Source: an uncultured Flavobacterium sp. (lineage in GTDB: Bacteria > Bacteroidota > Bacteroidia > Flavobacteriales > Flavobacteriaceae). From it: DNA of 31,302 nucleotides. The DNA lies in the NCBI RefSeq assembly GCF_946220915.1, contig NZ_CAMIHH010000027.1, forward strand, positions 1-31,302. Reading direction: 5' to 3'. Of this stretch, positions 6,982 through 16,668 are shown one piece after another. Under the pieces are notes generated by a model that was not told where the DNA came from, made no database searches, and saw only the letters and a program-made list of their open reading frames with translations. A program made the position numbers and the translations under genes. Position 1 is the stretch's first letter, and every line of letters starts with the position of its first letter.

Positions 6982-9900
6982 ATGAAGAAAATTTTATTTT
7001 TTGCTCTGTTGTTAACCTCGTTAACAGGATTTGGTCAGGTAATTACGGTTAATACAACCCAAAGCCCCGGCCAATTAGTAAACAACGTACTGGTTACCAA
7101 CTCGTGCTTGGTGCAGATCGAGAACATTGTTTCAAGCACAGGGTCTACATTTGGATCCTCTAATGGTATTGGTTCATACCAAAATACCAACTCGGCATTT
7201 CCCGCTGGTGCATCGGGCTTGTTGCTTACTACCGGCCAGGCGGCGCTGTCTCCCGGCCCAAACAACACAGTACTGAGCAATGGCAGCTCGTCTGTAGCAT
7301 GGACAGGTAATGATGACCTTGAAACGGCGCTTGCTGCACAGGGAATTAATATCCAGTCTAAAAACGCTACCATGCTTGGCTTTGACTTCGTTCCGAATTC
7401 CGGTAGTTTTGGCCTGGATTTCGTTTTTGCTTCGGAAGAGTACGGCGCATTCCAGTGTTCGTCAAATGATGCTTTTGTAGTGCTTATCGATAACCTCGAT
7501 GACACAGCGCCTGCATATAATGTTGCGCTCGTACCCTCTACGACCGACCCTATTACGGTATCAAATATTCGCAATGACCTATACCTCTCTACATGCCCAT
7601 CTGAAAATGCTAACTATTTTGGCGTTTTCAATGGCGGGTCCAATGCCGCCGCTGCTGCCATTAACTACAATGGGCAGACAAGGCTGATACACGTAGGCGG
7701 TACACTGGTGCCCAATGCCCATTACCGGATCAGGCTTATTATAGCCGATGACGGTGGCAATGATGGTACAGATGGTGACTACGATTCGGCAGTATTCATC
7801 CCTGCCGGCAGCCTTAACCTTGGGCAGAAGATTTTTTCTCAGGACCTTACCATTGCTAACGGAAATGCATTGTGCTTTGGACAGCCTTATGTACTTAATA
7901 CAAACCTTGACCCCGCCGTTTATGATTTTGAATGGAGGAAAGGTACCGATATACTTGCAGAAACAGGACCTGAAATTACGATAGATGAGCCCGGGACCTA
8001 TTCTGTAACGCTTAGCAGGGATGACCTGGATTGCGTAACCACACAGTCGATCGTTGTGGAGTACAATCCTGAAATTCCGGCCGCACAGCCCAATAACCTC
8101 TACAGGTGTGAAAACCAGTCGGGCAGCTATACTTATGACCTTTCGGTAAATACGCCTGTTTTAACACAGGGCCTTAACTCCAATACCGTGGTAACTTACC
8201 ACAATTCGCAGGATAATGCTGATGATGATGCCGGTGCCCTGCCGCTAAACTATACCAGCACAAGCGGTGCAACCATTTGGGCCCGCGTTGAAAACCCTGA
8301 TAACGGGTGTTACGCGCTCAGATCTTTCCAATTGCTTACCTCGCCACCGCCTACGGCAACACAGCCGGGCAACATTGTTTTGTGTGAAGGGGTACAGGGT
8401 TCTAACAGTGCCATATTTAACCTTAATGTACAAAGCCCTGTAATATTGGGTGCGCAGCCTGTGGCAGAGAATACGATAAGCTACTTTACCTCAATGGAGG
8501 CGGCAAACCTTGGTACACCGGCTATCGAAACACCGGCAAGCTTTACGGGCACAAGCCAGACTATATACGCTCGCATCCAAAAGGTATTCGACCCACAGTG
8601 TTTCTCTATTACAACATTTAACCTTGTAGTAAACCCGTTGCCGGTACTTCCTGCAACTGAAACGATTACGGCCTGTAATACCTATACACTCCCTGCATTG
8701 GCTACAGGTGCCTATTATACCGGCAATGGCGGTACAGGTACGCAGCTTGCCGCAGGTGCCGTGATAACCACATCCCAGGTAATATATGTGTACGCACAAT
8801 CTGGCGGAGTACCAAACTGTACCAACCAGGCCACGCTTACAATAAACATCATTACCGCGTCTACAGCTCCTTCTAACGTGACGGCTTGCCAAAGCTACAC
8901 GCTTCCGGCTCTTGGCCCGGGCGAAGAATACCACAGCGCACCTAATGGCGGTGGTGTAACATACCCGGCGGGTCATGTGATCACGAGCACACAGGTGGTA
9001 TATTTTTACATGCCTGACGCTGCCGAATGTACCCAAAATAACAACTTTACCGTTACCATAACCAGCACGCCAACAGTTACCGAACTTGCCGATGTAACCC
9101 AATGTACTCCTTACATCCTGCCAGTGCTGCCAAACGGGCAACACTACCATACTGGGCCAAACGGTACGGGTACGCAACTATTGGCTGGTGCAACCATCAC
9201 TACTTCGCAAACCATATACATATATGTTAACAACCCGACAAACCCTCAGTGTACTGCACAAAGCGAATTTGTCCTGACCATAAACTATGTAAATGTAAAT
9301 GACATTGCAGATGTTGTGAGGTGTAATGCTTATGTGCTGCAGCCGATTGCCTCGGGTAATTACTACAATGGCCCGGGCGGAACGGGAGGCCAGATCGCTC
9401 CAGGCACCGTTATCTCTGCAACGCAGACAATCTATATCTTTAAGCAATCAGGAACCTGTACTGATGAGGAAAACTTTACGGTAACAATACACCCGAACCC
9501 GGTACTTAACCCTATAGCTTCGGTTACGGCATGTAACAGCTACATTCTTCCTGCGCTTCCTGCGGGAGCAAATTATCACACGGCGTCCGAAGGCGGAGGC
9601 ACTATATTGCCTGCAGGTACCGAAATTACTAATACCCAAACCATTTATGCCTTTGCAGGCCCTAATGAATTTGGCTGTACCAGGCAGCGTACTTTTACAG
9701 TGACCATAATCGATGCCGAAGCAGTAGCGCCCAACAGCCAGACTGCCTGTGGTACCTATACGCTTCCTGCTTTGAGCATGGGGCAATACCGCACCGGGCC
9801 AAACGGTACAGGCACGGCAATTCCTGCAGGTACGGTTATCAACACTACCCAAACCATATATGTAAACATTATTTCCAATACAACGCCTCCGTGTACTGCA

Positions 9901-12900
9901 CAGGCCAGCTTTACAATCACGATAAAGCCTTTCCCAACGGTGCCTACACTGCCAGACGTGGTTGCTTGCGGAGGATATGCTTTGCCGGCACTTACTTCAC
10001 CTAATGGTACTGTAGGTTACTATACCGCACCACAGGGTGGTGGTACAATGATCCCCGAAGGGACAACGGTTACTACTTCGCAAACCATATACATTTTCGG
10101 GCAAAGCGGCGGCACGCCAAACTGTACCCGCCAAAGGCAGTTTAGCGTAACCATCATAGAAGGCGGCTCGATCGCGCCGGACGATGTTGTTGCCTGCGAA
10201 ACATATACCCTGCCTTCGTTACCGCTGGGTAATTATTATACTGCCGCCAATGGTGGTGGTACACAAATAGCCGCAGGTACGCCAATAACTGCTACGCAAA
10301 CCATCTATACCTATGTAAATGTTACGCATGGTGATAACTGTACTGAAAATAACAGCTTTACCGTAACGGTAAATGATGCTTTGGTAGCCGATGACCCTGC
10401 CGATGTTGTATCATGTACGCCTTATGAACTTCCGGCACTGACCAACGGTAACTACTTTACCGGGCCGGACGGTGGCGGAACCCAGGTGGCGGCAGGCACG
10501 ATAATTACCGAAAGCCAGACACTATACGTTTACAACTCAATTCCGGATACGGTTAATTGTACCGCAGAGAACAGCTTTGAAATCATCATAGAATTTATAG
10601 AAGTTCAGGATCTGCCGGATGTTGAGGTGTGCGATGGTTATGTGTTGCCTGAGATTACCGTTGGTAATTATTTTACGGGCGCAGGCGGTACAGGTGAGCA
10701 ATTGGCTGCCGGTGACCTTATAGATGCTGACCAGACAATTTACATATATGGTGCGACGGCTACAACGCCGCCGTGTACCGATGAGGAATCTTTTACAGTG
10801 ACCATTAAGCCTGCACCGGCTATTGATAACCCGGGCAATGCAGGTTCTTGCGGACCGTATGTGCTGCCAGCGCTAACGAGCGGCAATTACTTTACAGGTC
10901 CGGGCGGATCGGGTACCCAGTATTTTGCCGGACAGGTAATTACAGAGACTACCCAGCTTTACATTTATGCAGATACGGGCGGTACGCCAAACTGTAGTTC
11001 TGAGAACCCTTTCCTTGTGATAATCAACCCGGCCCCGCCTGAAGATGTTTCAGAATGTGGCCAGTACGAACTGCCTGCGCTTGAAATAGGCGAATACTTT
11101 ACAGGGCCAGCCGGAACAGGGACACAGCTTCCCGAAGGGCATATCATTTCGGCTACGCAGGATGTATATGTTTATGTAGACCTGGGGCCGGGCGTAAACT
11201 GTACAGATAATAACATGTTTACCGTAACGATTACACCATACCCGGTATTGGCCCCCGTTCAGGATGTGGCGATATGTGATAACTATGAACTTCCTGCATT
11301 GGCTGTAGGAAATTATTATACAGGTCCCGGCGGTACAGGCAATATGCTCCTTGCGGGCAGCTATGTAACCCAGTCGCAAACCATATACGTGTATGCCGTA
11401 AACGGTACATCGCCACAATGTACAAGCGAGAACCAGTTCCAGGTAACCATTTACAACACGCCTGTTGTAGATGCGCGTTCGGATGTATTGGCCTGCCAGA
11501 GCTATACACTTGACCACCTCATAATAGGTAATTACTTCACTGCTCCCGGCGGTGGCGGGACCCCTATGTTTGAAGGCGATGTAATTACCGATACCATGAC
11601 GGTTTACATTTATGCAGATTCTGGAACAAACCCTCTTTGTGTGGGCGAAAACAGCTTCCTTGTTGAAGTGTTCCATGCAGATGCAGATGACCCGGCAGAT
11701 GTTGAGGTGTGCGACAGCTATACGCTTCCGGCGCTTACCGAAGGCTCTTACTATGCCAACCCTGGCGGACCAAACCCTGCCGATCCGGATGCCAACCCTG
11801 CAATCCCTGCCGGTACGGTGCTTACGGCTCCTTATGATGCCAACCTGTACGTGTATTCGCAAACTGGTGGTACAAGGATCAACTGTAACGATGAAAATGT
11901 TTTCCATGTAACTGTTAATGAAACACCAGTGGTAGCTACCCCTGCAAACGTTGCACAATGTGAGCCTTACATACTGCCTATGCTTACAGTAGGTAACTAT
12001 TACACAGGCCCTGGAGGGACAGGTGTTGTAGTGGCCGATGGATCTCAGATCACAGTGCCTACAACTTTATATATCTATGCAGCTACCGGAACAAACGATA
12101 TGTGTTCTGATGAGCACAGCTATTTTGTTGACGTGAATATTGTTGAAGTGCCGGAAAGGGACGATGTTGTAGCTTGTGGCCAGTATGCGCTGCCTACACT
12201 TCCTGCGGACCAAGGCAACTATTTCATGGGGCCAAACGGTACCGGTACCATGCTTAACCCGGGCGATATTATCACCGCAACAGGCAATAGCACTATATAC
12301 ATCTTCAAATCGGCCGGGACTACCATTATATGTAACGACCAGTCTGATTTTGTTGTAACCATAATACAGGCGCCTGTGCCTCAGCCTACAGATCCTGTAA
12401 TAGAATGCGGCATTGATGATCTGGGCCACGGTATTTTCAACCTTGTCCCCGCAATGGAGCAAATGCTTGGCGGACAGCCTAATGCCGTAGTATCGATACA
12501 CGAAACCCTCGAAGATGCAGAGTGGGATAATGCGGCAATACCTAATGACGGTGTTTCGCAGCCTAACAATACTTCGGCTTACCATAATGCATTTGCTTAT
12601 AACCAAACGCTTTACGTAAGGCTTGAGTCGACTCTTACCAACTGTTATACCATTGGCGAAATACAGCTGATCGTTAACCCACGTCCTGTGGCTACCGAGC
12701 CGCAGCCTTATGAGCTATGCGACAATGGGGGTAACGATACTGATGGCATTGCCAATTTTGACCTTACCACTCTTGAAGACGAAATACTGGGCACGCTTAG
12801 CCCGGCACAATTTACTGTTACCTTCTTTGAGGATTATGACAGCGCTGACGATAACATTGGTGCAATTGGCGCACCGGCAAGTTATAACAGCCAGTCGGAT

Positions 12901-15900
12901 ATTATATTTGCGAGGGTAACCAACAACATTACCGGCTGCCATGACATTGTAGCGGTAGAGCTTATCGTGAACCCGCTTCCGGTAGCTAACCCGCCAGCGC
13001 CTTATACACTTTGTGATATTAATGACACGGGTAATGAGATCGAAGTATTTGACCTTAATACCAAAATAGATGAGATCATAGCCATACCGGGCGGTACGCA
13101 GGACGGAATCGTAGTGACCTTCTTTAAGGACTTTGACGATGCGAATGCAGGTACAGGGCCGAGCCAGATACTTACACCGGAAGCCTATACCAATGTTACC
13201 GCAGTTGAGGCTATTTTTGTGAGGGTAACTATTGAGGAGACCGGCTGTTACAGGATCGTGCTGCTGGATGTAAGGGTAGAGCCAGTACCGGTACTTACAA
13301 TGCCTACCGAAGACGAGCTTACTGTGTGTGATACAAACGGTACCGGACTTGGTGTTTTCGACCTTGAAGCGCTGATTGAAGACATGGTTGACAATGGCCC
13401 TGACCTTGAGGTTACTTTCCACACCACATGGCAGGATGCACAGGACGGCAACAATGCCATTGACGGCGACCTTGCGAACTACCATAACGTAGACCCATTC
13501 CTGCAATTCCTATATGTAAGGGTTGTTAACTCAGTGACGCTGTGTACAAGGCAGGAACCTTATACGATCAGGCTCATTGTGGAACCTGCACCACAGGCAC
13601 CGGAAGACCTTGAAGACCTTGTGCAGTGTGATGACCAGGATGCCAATGGCCAGGATAACAAAGCTTATTTTGACCTTACCGTGCAGGATGCAGTAATTAA
13701 TGCTGCGCTTGCGCCAAGAGTGGTGACAATTGAATATTATACAAATGAAGACGATGCTAACGATGGCATGCCGAAAATAACGAACCCGGCAAACTACCTG
13801 GGAACCCATGACCAGGTAATATGGGTAAGGGTTGAAGATCCGGATACGGAGTGCTATAGCCTTACCACTTTCCAGCTGAAGCTCGACCAGCCGTTGCTGC
13901 TTACCAAGCCTTCCGTTCTGGCACTTTGTAACGAGAGCCTTGCACCGACAGGCACTAACAATGATGGTATTACCGAGTTTGACCTAACCGTGAAAAACGA
14001 TGAAATACTTGGTCCGTTGGGTATAGGCCAGCCGGGAATGATCGTAGAATATTTTGAGACAGATCCGCGCCTTGATCCTGCCACTGTTGCAATTGCGAAT
14101 CCTGCTGCCTACGAAAACCTTGGGCCGCCGGCAAACAACCCGCAAACATTGTTTGTAAGGGTAACCACGCCAAAAGGCTGCGTGAGCTATACAACGCTTA
14201 CTATTAAAGTGCTTCCGTTGCCGGTACCGGACACTACGCCGGATCCGCTTGTTAAGTGCGATGTAAACAGCTCGCCGGACGGAATGGAAATATTTGACCT
14301 TACCGAAGCTGCGGCAGACATAAGGAACGGTGATACTTCGATGGTGCTTACCTACTACGAAACTGAAGAAGATGCTGTTGACAGGATCAACGCTATTACC
14401 GGCTTTACTGCCTACAATACGGCATCGAGGACAATATGGGTAAGGGCAGAAGCCAATACCGGCAACTCGGCAGACCCTGTTTGTTTCCAGATCGTATCGT
14501 TTGAAGTAATTGTGAACCTGCTTCCGGAACTGGGCAATGCAGGCGTGATAGAGCCGTATGCCATATGTGAGGTTGATACGGATGGAATAGCTACATTCGA
14601 CTTTAATACGCACATGGATGAGATCCTTGGTGAAGGAGTTGACCCGGCTGCATACACGATCAAGTTCTACCGTACACTTGCCGATATTGGCCCGGACATT
14701 GCCATGCCTTATATTTATACCAATACATCTTCGCCAAACGTACAGAACATTATCGTTTGGGTTGAAAATAATGATACCGGCTGTATCAATACCGCGCCGC
14801 TTACCCTTTTGGTTGAAGAAGCGGCAATTGCCAACCCGGTTACTACCACGTTCTATGAATGTGACTACGATGGGGATAACGATGGCGAGTTTGCCTTCGA
14901 CCTTACAGTAGTGGAGCCGGAAGTATTGGGCACGCAAAGCCCTGTAAGCTATAGCGTATCTTACTATACCAGCCTTGAAGATGCAGAGGAAGGCGTGAAC
15001 GCGATAACCAACCCGACCGCTTACCAAAGCGAAGCTGATTACCAGATGATCTGGGTAAAGGTAACTAATGAGTCGACCGTAAGCGGTTGCAACGACATCA
15101 CTACACTGGAACTGTTTGTAGAGCGCATTCCTGAACCGGAATTGACGGCAGACCATACTACGGTGTGTATCGACTTCGTTACCGGAGAAAATGTCCGTCC
15201 ATCTGTAATAGATTCAGGGCTTGATGCCACACATACTTTTGTATGGACCAATGGCGGGGTAGTAATACCAGGAGAAACAGGCCCGACACTTACAGTCGAG
15301 GAGCCGGGAACTTACAATGTTACCGCTACCAGCGCTACCGGGTGCGTGTCTGACCCTATAGATCCTATCGTGATCGAGATGAGCGGGCCTGCAAGCATTA
15401 TAAATGACGGCTATGTTGTAGGTAATCCGTTTGGAGAGAACCAGGTTGTAACAGTACTGGTGCAAGGTCATGGTGAATACCAGTTCAGCATTGACAATGG
15501 CCCATGGCAAAACTCCAATGTGTTTGAAAATGTATCGGCTTATGATGAGCATATCATCTATGTGAGGGATATTGCTACGGCTGACCCTTGTGATGATGTT
15601 CACCTGATACTTAACCTTGAAGGTGTACAGCCGATCGATTACCCGAACTTCTTTACGCCAAATGGCGATGGTTACCACGATTACTGGCAGCCATTCGGGT
15701 TAAGCGACCAGCCTGCAAAAGTGTACATCTTTGACCGTTACGGCAAACTGCTTAAGCAGATAAGCACCAGCAGGGATTCTAACGGATGGGATGGTACCTT
15801 TAATGGCAACCCGATGCCTGGCGACGACTACTGGTTCACTATCGAATATGAGCACGATGGCATCATGAAGGAATTCAAAGGCCACTTTGCCCTGAAGCGT

Positions 15901-15903
15901 TAA
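6982..15903 (+). CDS. Giant secreted repeat protein with choice-of-anchor L and T9SS type B sorting domain
   Basis: A 2973-residue predicted surface or extracellular adhesin. In order: signal peptide (MKKILFFALLLTSLTGFGQ, cut near residue 19); choice-of-anchor L domain (about 20-280, with VFASEEYGAF and DDGGNDGTDGDYDSAVF); an Ig/PKD-like domain (about 285-365); two long ~95-residue repeats (371-561); seventeen ~73-residue repeats (about 562-1803); nine long repeats (about 1804-2718); an Ig/PKD-like domain (2718-2805); a short beta domain (EYQFSIDNGPW region); and a type B gliding-motility C-terminal domain from Y2887 (NFFTPNGDGYHDYW, FDRYGKLL, GWDGTFNG, KGHFALKR). The last directs export by the type IX secretion system, so the protein is expected at the cell surface or released, with SprB-like adhesion as the best guess. 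No SprF/PorP-like gene is adjacent. The reading frame is intact throughout. Confidence 0.93.
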   Translation: MKKILFFALLLTSLTGFGQVITVNTTQSPGQLVNNVLVTNSCLVQIENIVSSTGSTFGSSNGIGSYQNTNSAFPAGASGLLLTTGQAALSPGPNNTVLSNGSSSVAWTGNDDLETALAAQGINIQSKNATMLGFDFVPNSGSFGLDFVFASEEYGAFQCSSNDAFVVLIDNLDDTAPAYNVALVPSTTDPITVSNIRNDLYLSTCPSENANYFGVFNGGSNAAAAAINYNGQTRLIHVGGTLVPNAHYRIRLIIADDGGNDGTDGDYDSAVFIPAGSLNLGQKIFSQDLTIANGNALCFGQPYVLNTNLDPAVYDFEWRKGTDILAETGPEITIDEPGTYSVTLSRDDLDCVTTQSIVVEYNPEIPAAQPNNLYRCENQSGSYTYDLSVNTPVLTQGLNSNTVVTYHNSQDNADDDAGALPLNYTSTSGATIWARVENPDNGCYALRSFQLLTSPPPTATQPGNIVLCEGVQGSNSAIFNLNVQSPVILGAQPVAENTISYFTSMEAANLGTPAIETPASFTGTSQTIYARIQKVFDPQCFSITTFNLVVNPLPVLPATETITACNTYTLPALATGAYYTGNGGTGTQLAAGAVITTSQVIYVYAQSGGVPNCTNQATLTINIITASTAPSNVTACQSYTLPALGPGEEYHSAPNGGGVTYPAGHVITSTQVVYFYMPDAAECTQNNNFTVTITSTPTVTELADVTQCTPYILPVLPNGQHYHTGPNGTGTQLLAGATITTSQTIYIYVNNPTNPQCTAQSEFVLTINYVNVNDIADVVRCNAYVLQPIASGNYYNGPGGTGGQIAPGTVISATQTIYIFKQSGTCTDEENFTVTIHPNPVLNPIASVTACNSYILPALPAGANYHTASEGGGTILPAGTEITNTQTIYAFAGPNEFGCTRQRTFTVTIIDAEAVAPNSQTACGTYTLPALSMGQYRTGPNGTGTAIPAGTVINTTQTIYVNIISNTTPPCTAQASFTITIKPFPTVPTLPDVVACGGYALPALTSPNGTVGYYTAPQGGGTMIPEGTTVTTSQTIYIFGQSGGTPNCTRQRQFSVTIIEGGSIAPDDVVACETYTLPSLPLGNYYTAANGGGTQIAAGTPITATQTIYTYVNVTHGDNCTENNSFTVTVNDALVADDPADVVSCTPYELPALTNGNYFTGPDGGGTQVAAGTIITESQTLYVYNSIPDTVNCTAENSFEIIIEFIEVQDLPDVEVCDGYVLPEITVGNYFTGAGGTGEQLAAGDLIDADQTIYIYGATATTPPCTDEESFTVTIKPAPAIDNPGNAGSCGPYVLPALTSGNYFTGPGGSGTQYFAGQVITETTQLYIYADTGGTPNCSSENPFLVIINPAPPEDVSECGQYELPALEIGEYFTGPAGTGTQLPEGHIISATQDVYVYVDLGPGVNCTDNNMFTVTITPYPVLAPVQDVAICDNYELPALAVGNYYTGPGGTGNMLLAGSYVTQSQTIYVYAVNGTSPQCTSENQFQVTIYNTPVVDARSDVLACQSYTLDHLIIGNYFTAPGGGGTPMFEGDVITDTMTVYIYADSGTNPLCVGENSFLVEVFHADADDPADVEVCDSYTLPALTEGSYYANPGGPNPADPDANPAIPAGTVLTAPYDANLYVYSQTGGTRINCNDENVFHVTVNETPVVATPANVAQCEPYILPMLTVGNYYTGPGGTGVVVADGSQITVPTTLYIYAATGTNDMCSDEHSYFVDVNIVEVPERDDVVACGQYALPTLPADQGNYFMGPNGTGTMLNPGDIITATGNSTIYIFKSAGTTIICNDQSDFVVTIIQAPVPQPTDPVIECGIDDLGHGIFNLVPAMEQMLGGQPNAVVSIHETLEDAEWDNAAIPNDGVSQPNNTSAYHNAFAYNQTLYVRLESTLTNCYTIGEIQLIVNPRPVATEPQPYELCDNGGNDTDGIANFDLTTLEDEILGTLSPAQFTVTFFEDYDSADDNIGAIGAPASYNSQSDIIFARVTNNITGCHDIVAVELIVNPLPVANPPAPYTLCDINDTGNEIEVFDLNTKIDEIIAIPGGTQDGIVVTFFKDFDDANAGTGPSQILTPEAYTNVTAVEAIFVRVTIEETGCYRIVLLDVRVEPVPVLTMPTEDELTVCDTNGTGLGVFDLEALIEDMVDNGPDLEVTFHTTWQDAQDGNNAIDGDLANYHNVDPFLQFLYVRVVNSVTLCTRQEPYTIRLIVEPAPQAPEDLEDLVQCDDQDANGQDNKAYFDLTVQDAVINAALAPRVVTIEYYTNEDDANDGMPKITNPANYLGTHDQVIWVRVEDPDTECYSLTTFQLKLDQPLLLTKPSVLALCNESLAPTGTNNDGITEFDLTVKNDEILGPLGIGQPGMIVEYFETDPRLDPATVAIANPAAYENLGPPANNPQTLFVRVTTPKGCVSYTTLTIKVLPLPVPDTTPDPLVKCDVNSSPDGMEIFDLTEAAADIRNGDTSMVLTYYETEEDAVDRINAITGFTAYNTASRTIWVRAEANTGNSADPVCFQIVSFEVIVNLLPELGNAGVIEPYAICEVDTDGIATFDFNTHMDEILGEGVDPAAYTIKFYRTLADIGPDIAMPYIYTNTSSPNVQNIIVWVENNDTGCINTAPLTLLVEEAAIANPVTTTFYECDYDGDNDGEFAFDLTVVEPEVLGTQSPVSYSVSYYTSLEDAEEGVNAITNPTAYQSEADYQMIWVKVTNESTVSGCNDITTLELFVERIPEPELTADHTTVCIDFVTGENVRPSVIDSGLDATHTFVWTNGGVVIPGETGPTLTVEEPGTYNVTATSATGCVSDPIDPIVIEMSGPASIINDGYVVGNPFGENQVVTVLVQGHGEYQFSIDNGPWQNSNVFENVSAYDEHIIYVRDIATADPCDDVHLILNLEGVQPIDYPNFFTPNGDGYHDYWQPFGLSDQPAKVYIFDRYGKLLKQISTSRDSNGWDGTFNGNPMPGDDYWFTIEYEHDGIMKEFKGHFALKR
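8092..8664 (+). repeat. Two N-terminal copies of the long (~95-aa) repeat
   Basis: Residues 371-561 hold two copies of the same module that recurs nine times near the C-terminus: a leading Cys, a FDL/FNL-type strand, a TYHNS/SYFTS strand, an alanine-rich turn, an IWARV/IYARI strand, a second Cys and a closing proline-rich linker. They are separated from the other nine by the short-repeat block. Confidence 0.75.
8665..12390 (+). repeat. Block of 17 tandem short (~73-aa, ~219-bp) protein repeats
   Basis: Seventeen consecutive modules follow the pattern VxxCxxYxLPAL, GNYYTGPGGTGT, AGxxITxTQTIYIY, then C, then FxVTI and an 8-12 residue linker. Copies are clearly diverged from each other at protein and DNA level. 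Copy 15 (near 11700-11930) carries an insertion rich in Pro, Asp and Ala, and copies 7 and 17 have small insertions. Each copy has exactly two cysteines about 48 residues apart. Confidence 0.9.
12391..15135 (+). repeat. Nine C-terminal copies of the long repeat
   Basis: Nine modules of about 90-105 residues share CDxNxDGxxxFDLT, an acidic DEILG helix-like segment, VTYYxTxEDA, AITNPxAY, IWVRV and a second Cys before a VNPLP-type linker. This module is common in type B sorted proteins of Flavobacteriaceae as far as I recall. DGxxxFDL segments suggest possible calcium binding, which is inference. Confidence 0.8.
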
Positions 15904-15920
15904 TCAGAATACTAAATACT

Positions 15921-15953
15921 AAAAAGGCATCCGGAAAAACGGATGCCTTTTTT
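15921..15953 (+). terminator. Strong bidirectional terminator after the giant adhesin gene
   Basis: A perfect 13-bp stem (15921-15933 with 15940-15952) closes a 6-nt loop and is followed by T on the plus strand and preceded by A, so it can act on both strands. It begins 18 nt after the adhesin stop codon and also lies downstream of the convergent ribE gene. Confidence 0.9.
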
Positions 15954-16015
15954 GATTTTTAAAAAATATTGCCCGGCACTGTTCATCAGGCTTCCGACTT
16001 CGAACCTCCGGCAAA

Positions 16016-16606
16016 TTATCCCCTCAAAGACTGCAGCCTCGTTACATACTTTCCAATTACATCGAACTCCAGGTTGACAATATTGCCTGGCTGTATGTTC
16101 TTAAAATTAGTATGCTCATAAGTGTACGGAATGATTGCCACGCTAAACTCATGTTCCTTTGAATTCACTACGGTAAGGCTTACGCCGTTTACGGTAATGG
16201 AACCTTTTTCGATGGTAATGTTATTCTGCATTTTGTCATAGCCAAAGGTAAAATACCAGCTTCCGCCGGCTTCCTGAACTGATGAGCAAATTCCGGTTTG
16301 GTCCACATGCCCCTGCACAATATGCCCGTCCAGGCGGTCGCCCAGCTTCATGGCGCGTTCAAGGTTTACCGTGCCACCTTCATGCCAGCCCTTCAGGTTG
16401 GTCTTGTCCAGCGTTTCTTTAATGGCAGTAACAGTGTACTCCTGTCCGTCAATGGCAACCACGGTAAGGCACACGCCATCGTGCGATATGCTTTGGTCGA
16501 TCTTGAGCTCTTGGGTAATGGGCGAGGAGATGGTAATATGGTAATTGCTGTTATCGTGCACGATTTTTTGGATAGTGCCCGATGCTTCTATAATTCCTGT
16601 AAACAT
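16016..16606 (-). CDS. ribE: Riboflavin synthase (alpha subunit)
   Basis: A 196-residue lumazine-binding protein that converts two molecules of 6,7-dimethyl-8-ribityllumazine to riboflavin and a pyrimidinedione, the last step of vitamin B2 synthesis. The start MFTGIIEASG is diagnostic. The two homologous barrels are both visible: SHDGVCLTVV with LGDRLDGHIVQGHVD in the first, and KGSITVNGVSLTVV with IPYTYEHTNF and VNLEFDVIGKYV in the second. Length is normal for the family. It stands alone, away from other rib genes, and is divergent from pdxA with only 54 bp between the start codons. No FMN riboswitch is visible in that short gap. Confidence 0.96.
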   Translation of the reverse strand: MFTGIIEASGTIQKIVHDNSNYHITISSPITQELKIDQSISHDGVCLTVVAIDGQEYTVTAIKETLDKTNLKGWHEGGTVNLERAMKLGDRLDGHIVQGHVDQTGICSSVQEAGGSWYFTFGYDKMQNNITIEKGSITVNGVSLTVVNSKEHEFSVAIIPYTYEHTNFKNIQPGNIVNLEFDVIGKYVTRLQSLRG

Positions 16607-16622
16607 TGCTGATTTATTTTGC

Positions 16623-16630
16623 TAAATTTG
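16623..16630 (+). promoter_or_regulatory. Candidate -7 box of pdxA
   Basis: TAAATTTG is an exact TAnnTTTG match 30 nt upstream of the pdxA ATG. A -33 TTTG at standard spacing is not present; a TTG lies 14 bp upstream, which is short. It lies within the divergent ribE-pdxA gap. Confidence 0.45.
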
Positions 16631-16636
16631 TAGCTT

Positions 16637-16668
16637 CAAAATTACGCAATTATAAGCATCATGACAAA
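16637..16668 (-). promoter_or_regulatory. Candidate promoter of ribE, overlapping the pdxA start
   Basis: On the minus strand TTTG (16665-16668) and TAATTTTG (16637-16644) are separated by 20 bp, matching the Bacteroidetes -33/-7 promoter layout. The -33 element falls inside the first codons of pdxA, and the -7 box is 6 bp from the pdxA -7 box, so the two promoters overlap. Confidence 0.55.

Noticed and set aside
8665..12390. CRISPR-like periodicity of repeats
   Set aside because: The period is ~219 bp, copies are diverged, the reading frame is continuous, and no spacer/repeat alternation exists. These are protein repeats.
13984..15156. 390-aa antisense frame within the giant adhesin gene (with others at 11050-11958, 12715-13506, 8491-9177)
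   Set aside because: The repeats give long open antisense frames by composition. Translations are rich in Cys, Tyr, Arg and Ile without domain patterns, and the sense frame is unambiguous.
16607..16660. FMN riboswitch upstream of ribE
   Set aside because: The 54-bp divergent gap is too short for the six-stem RFN element and none of its conserved sequence is visible.
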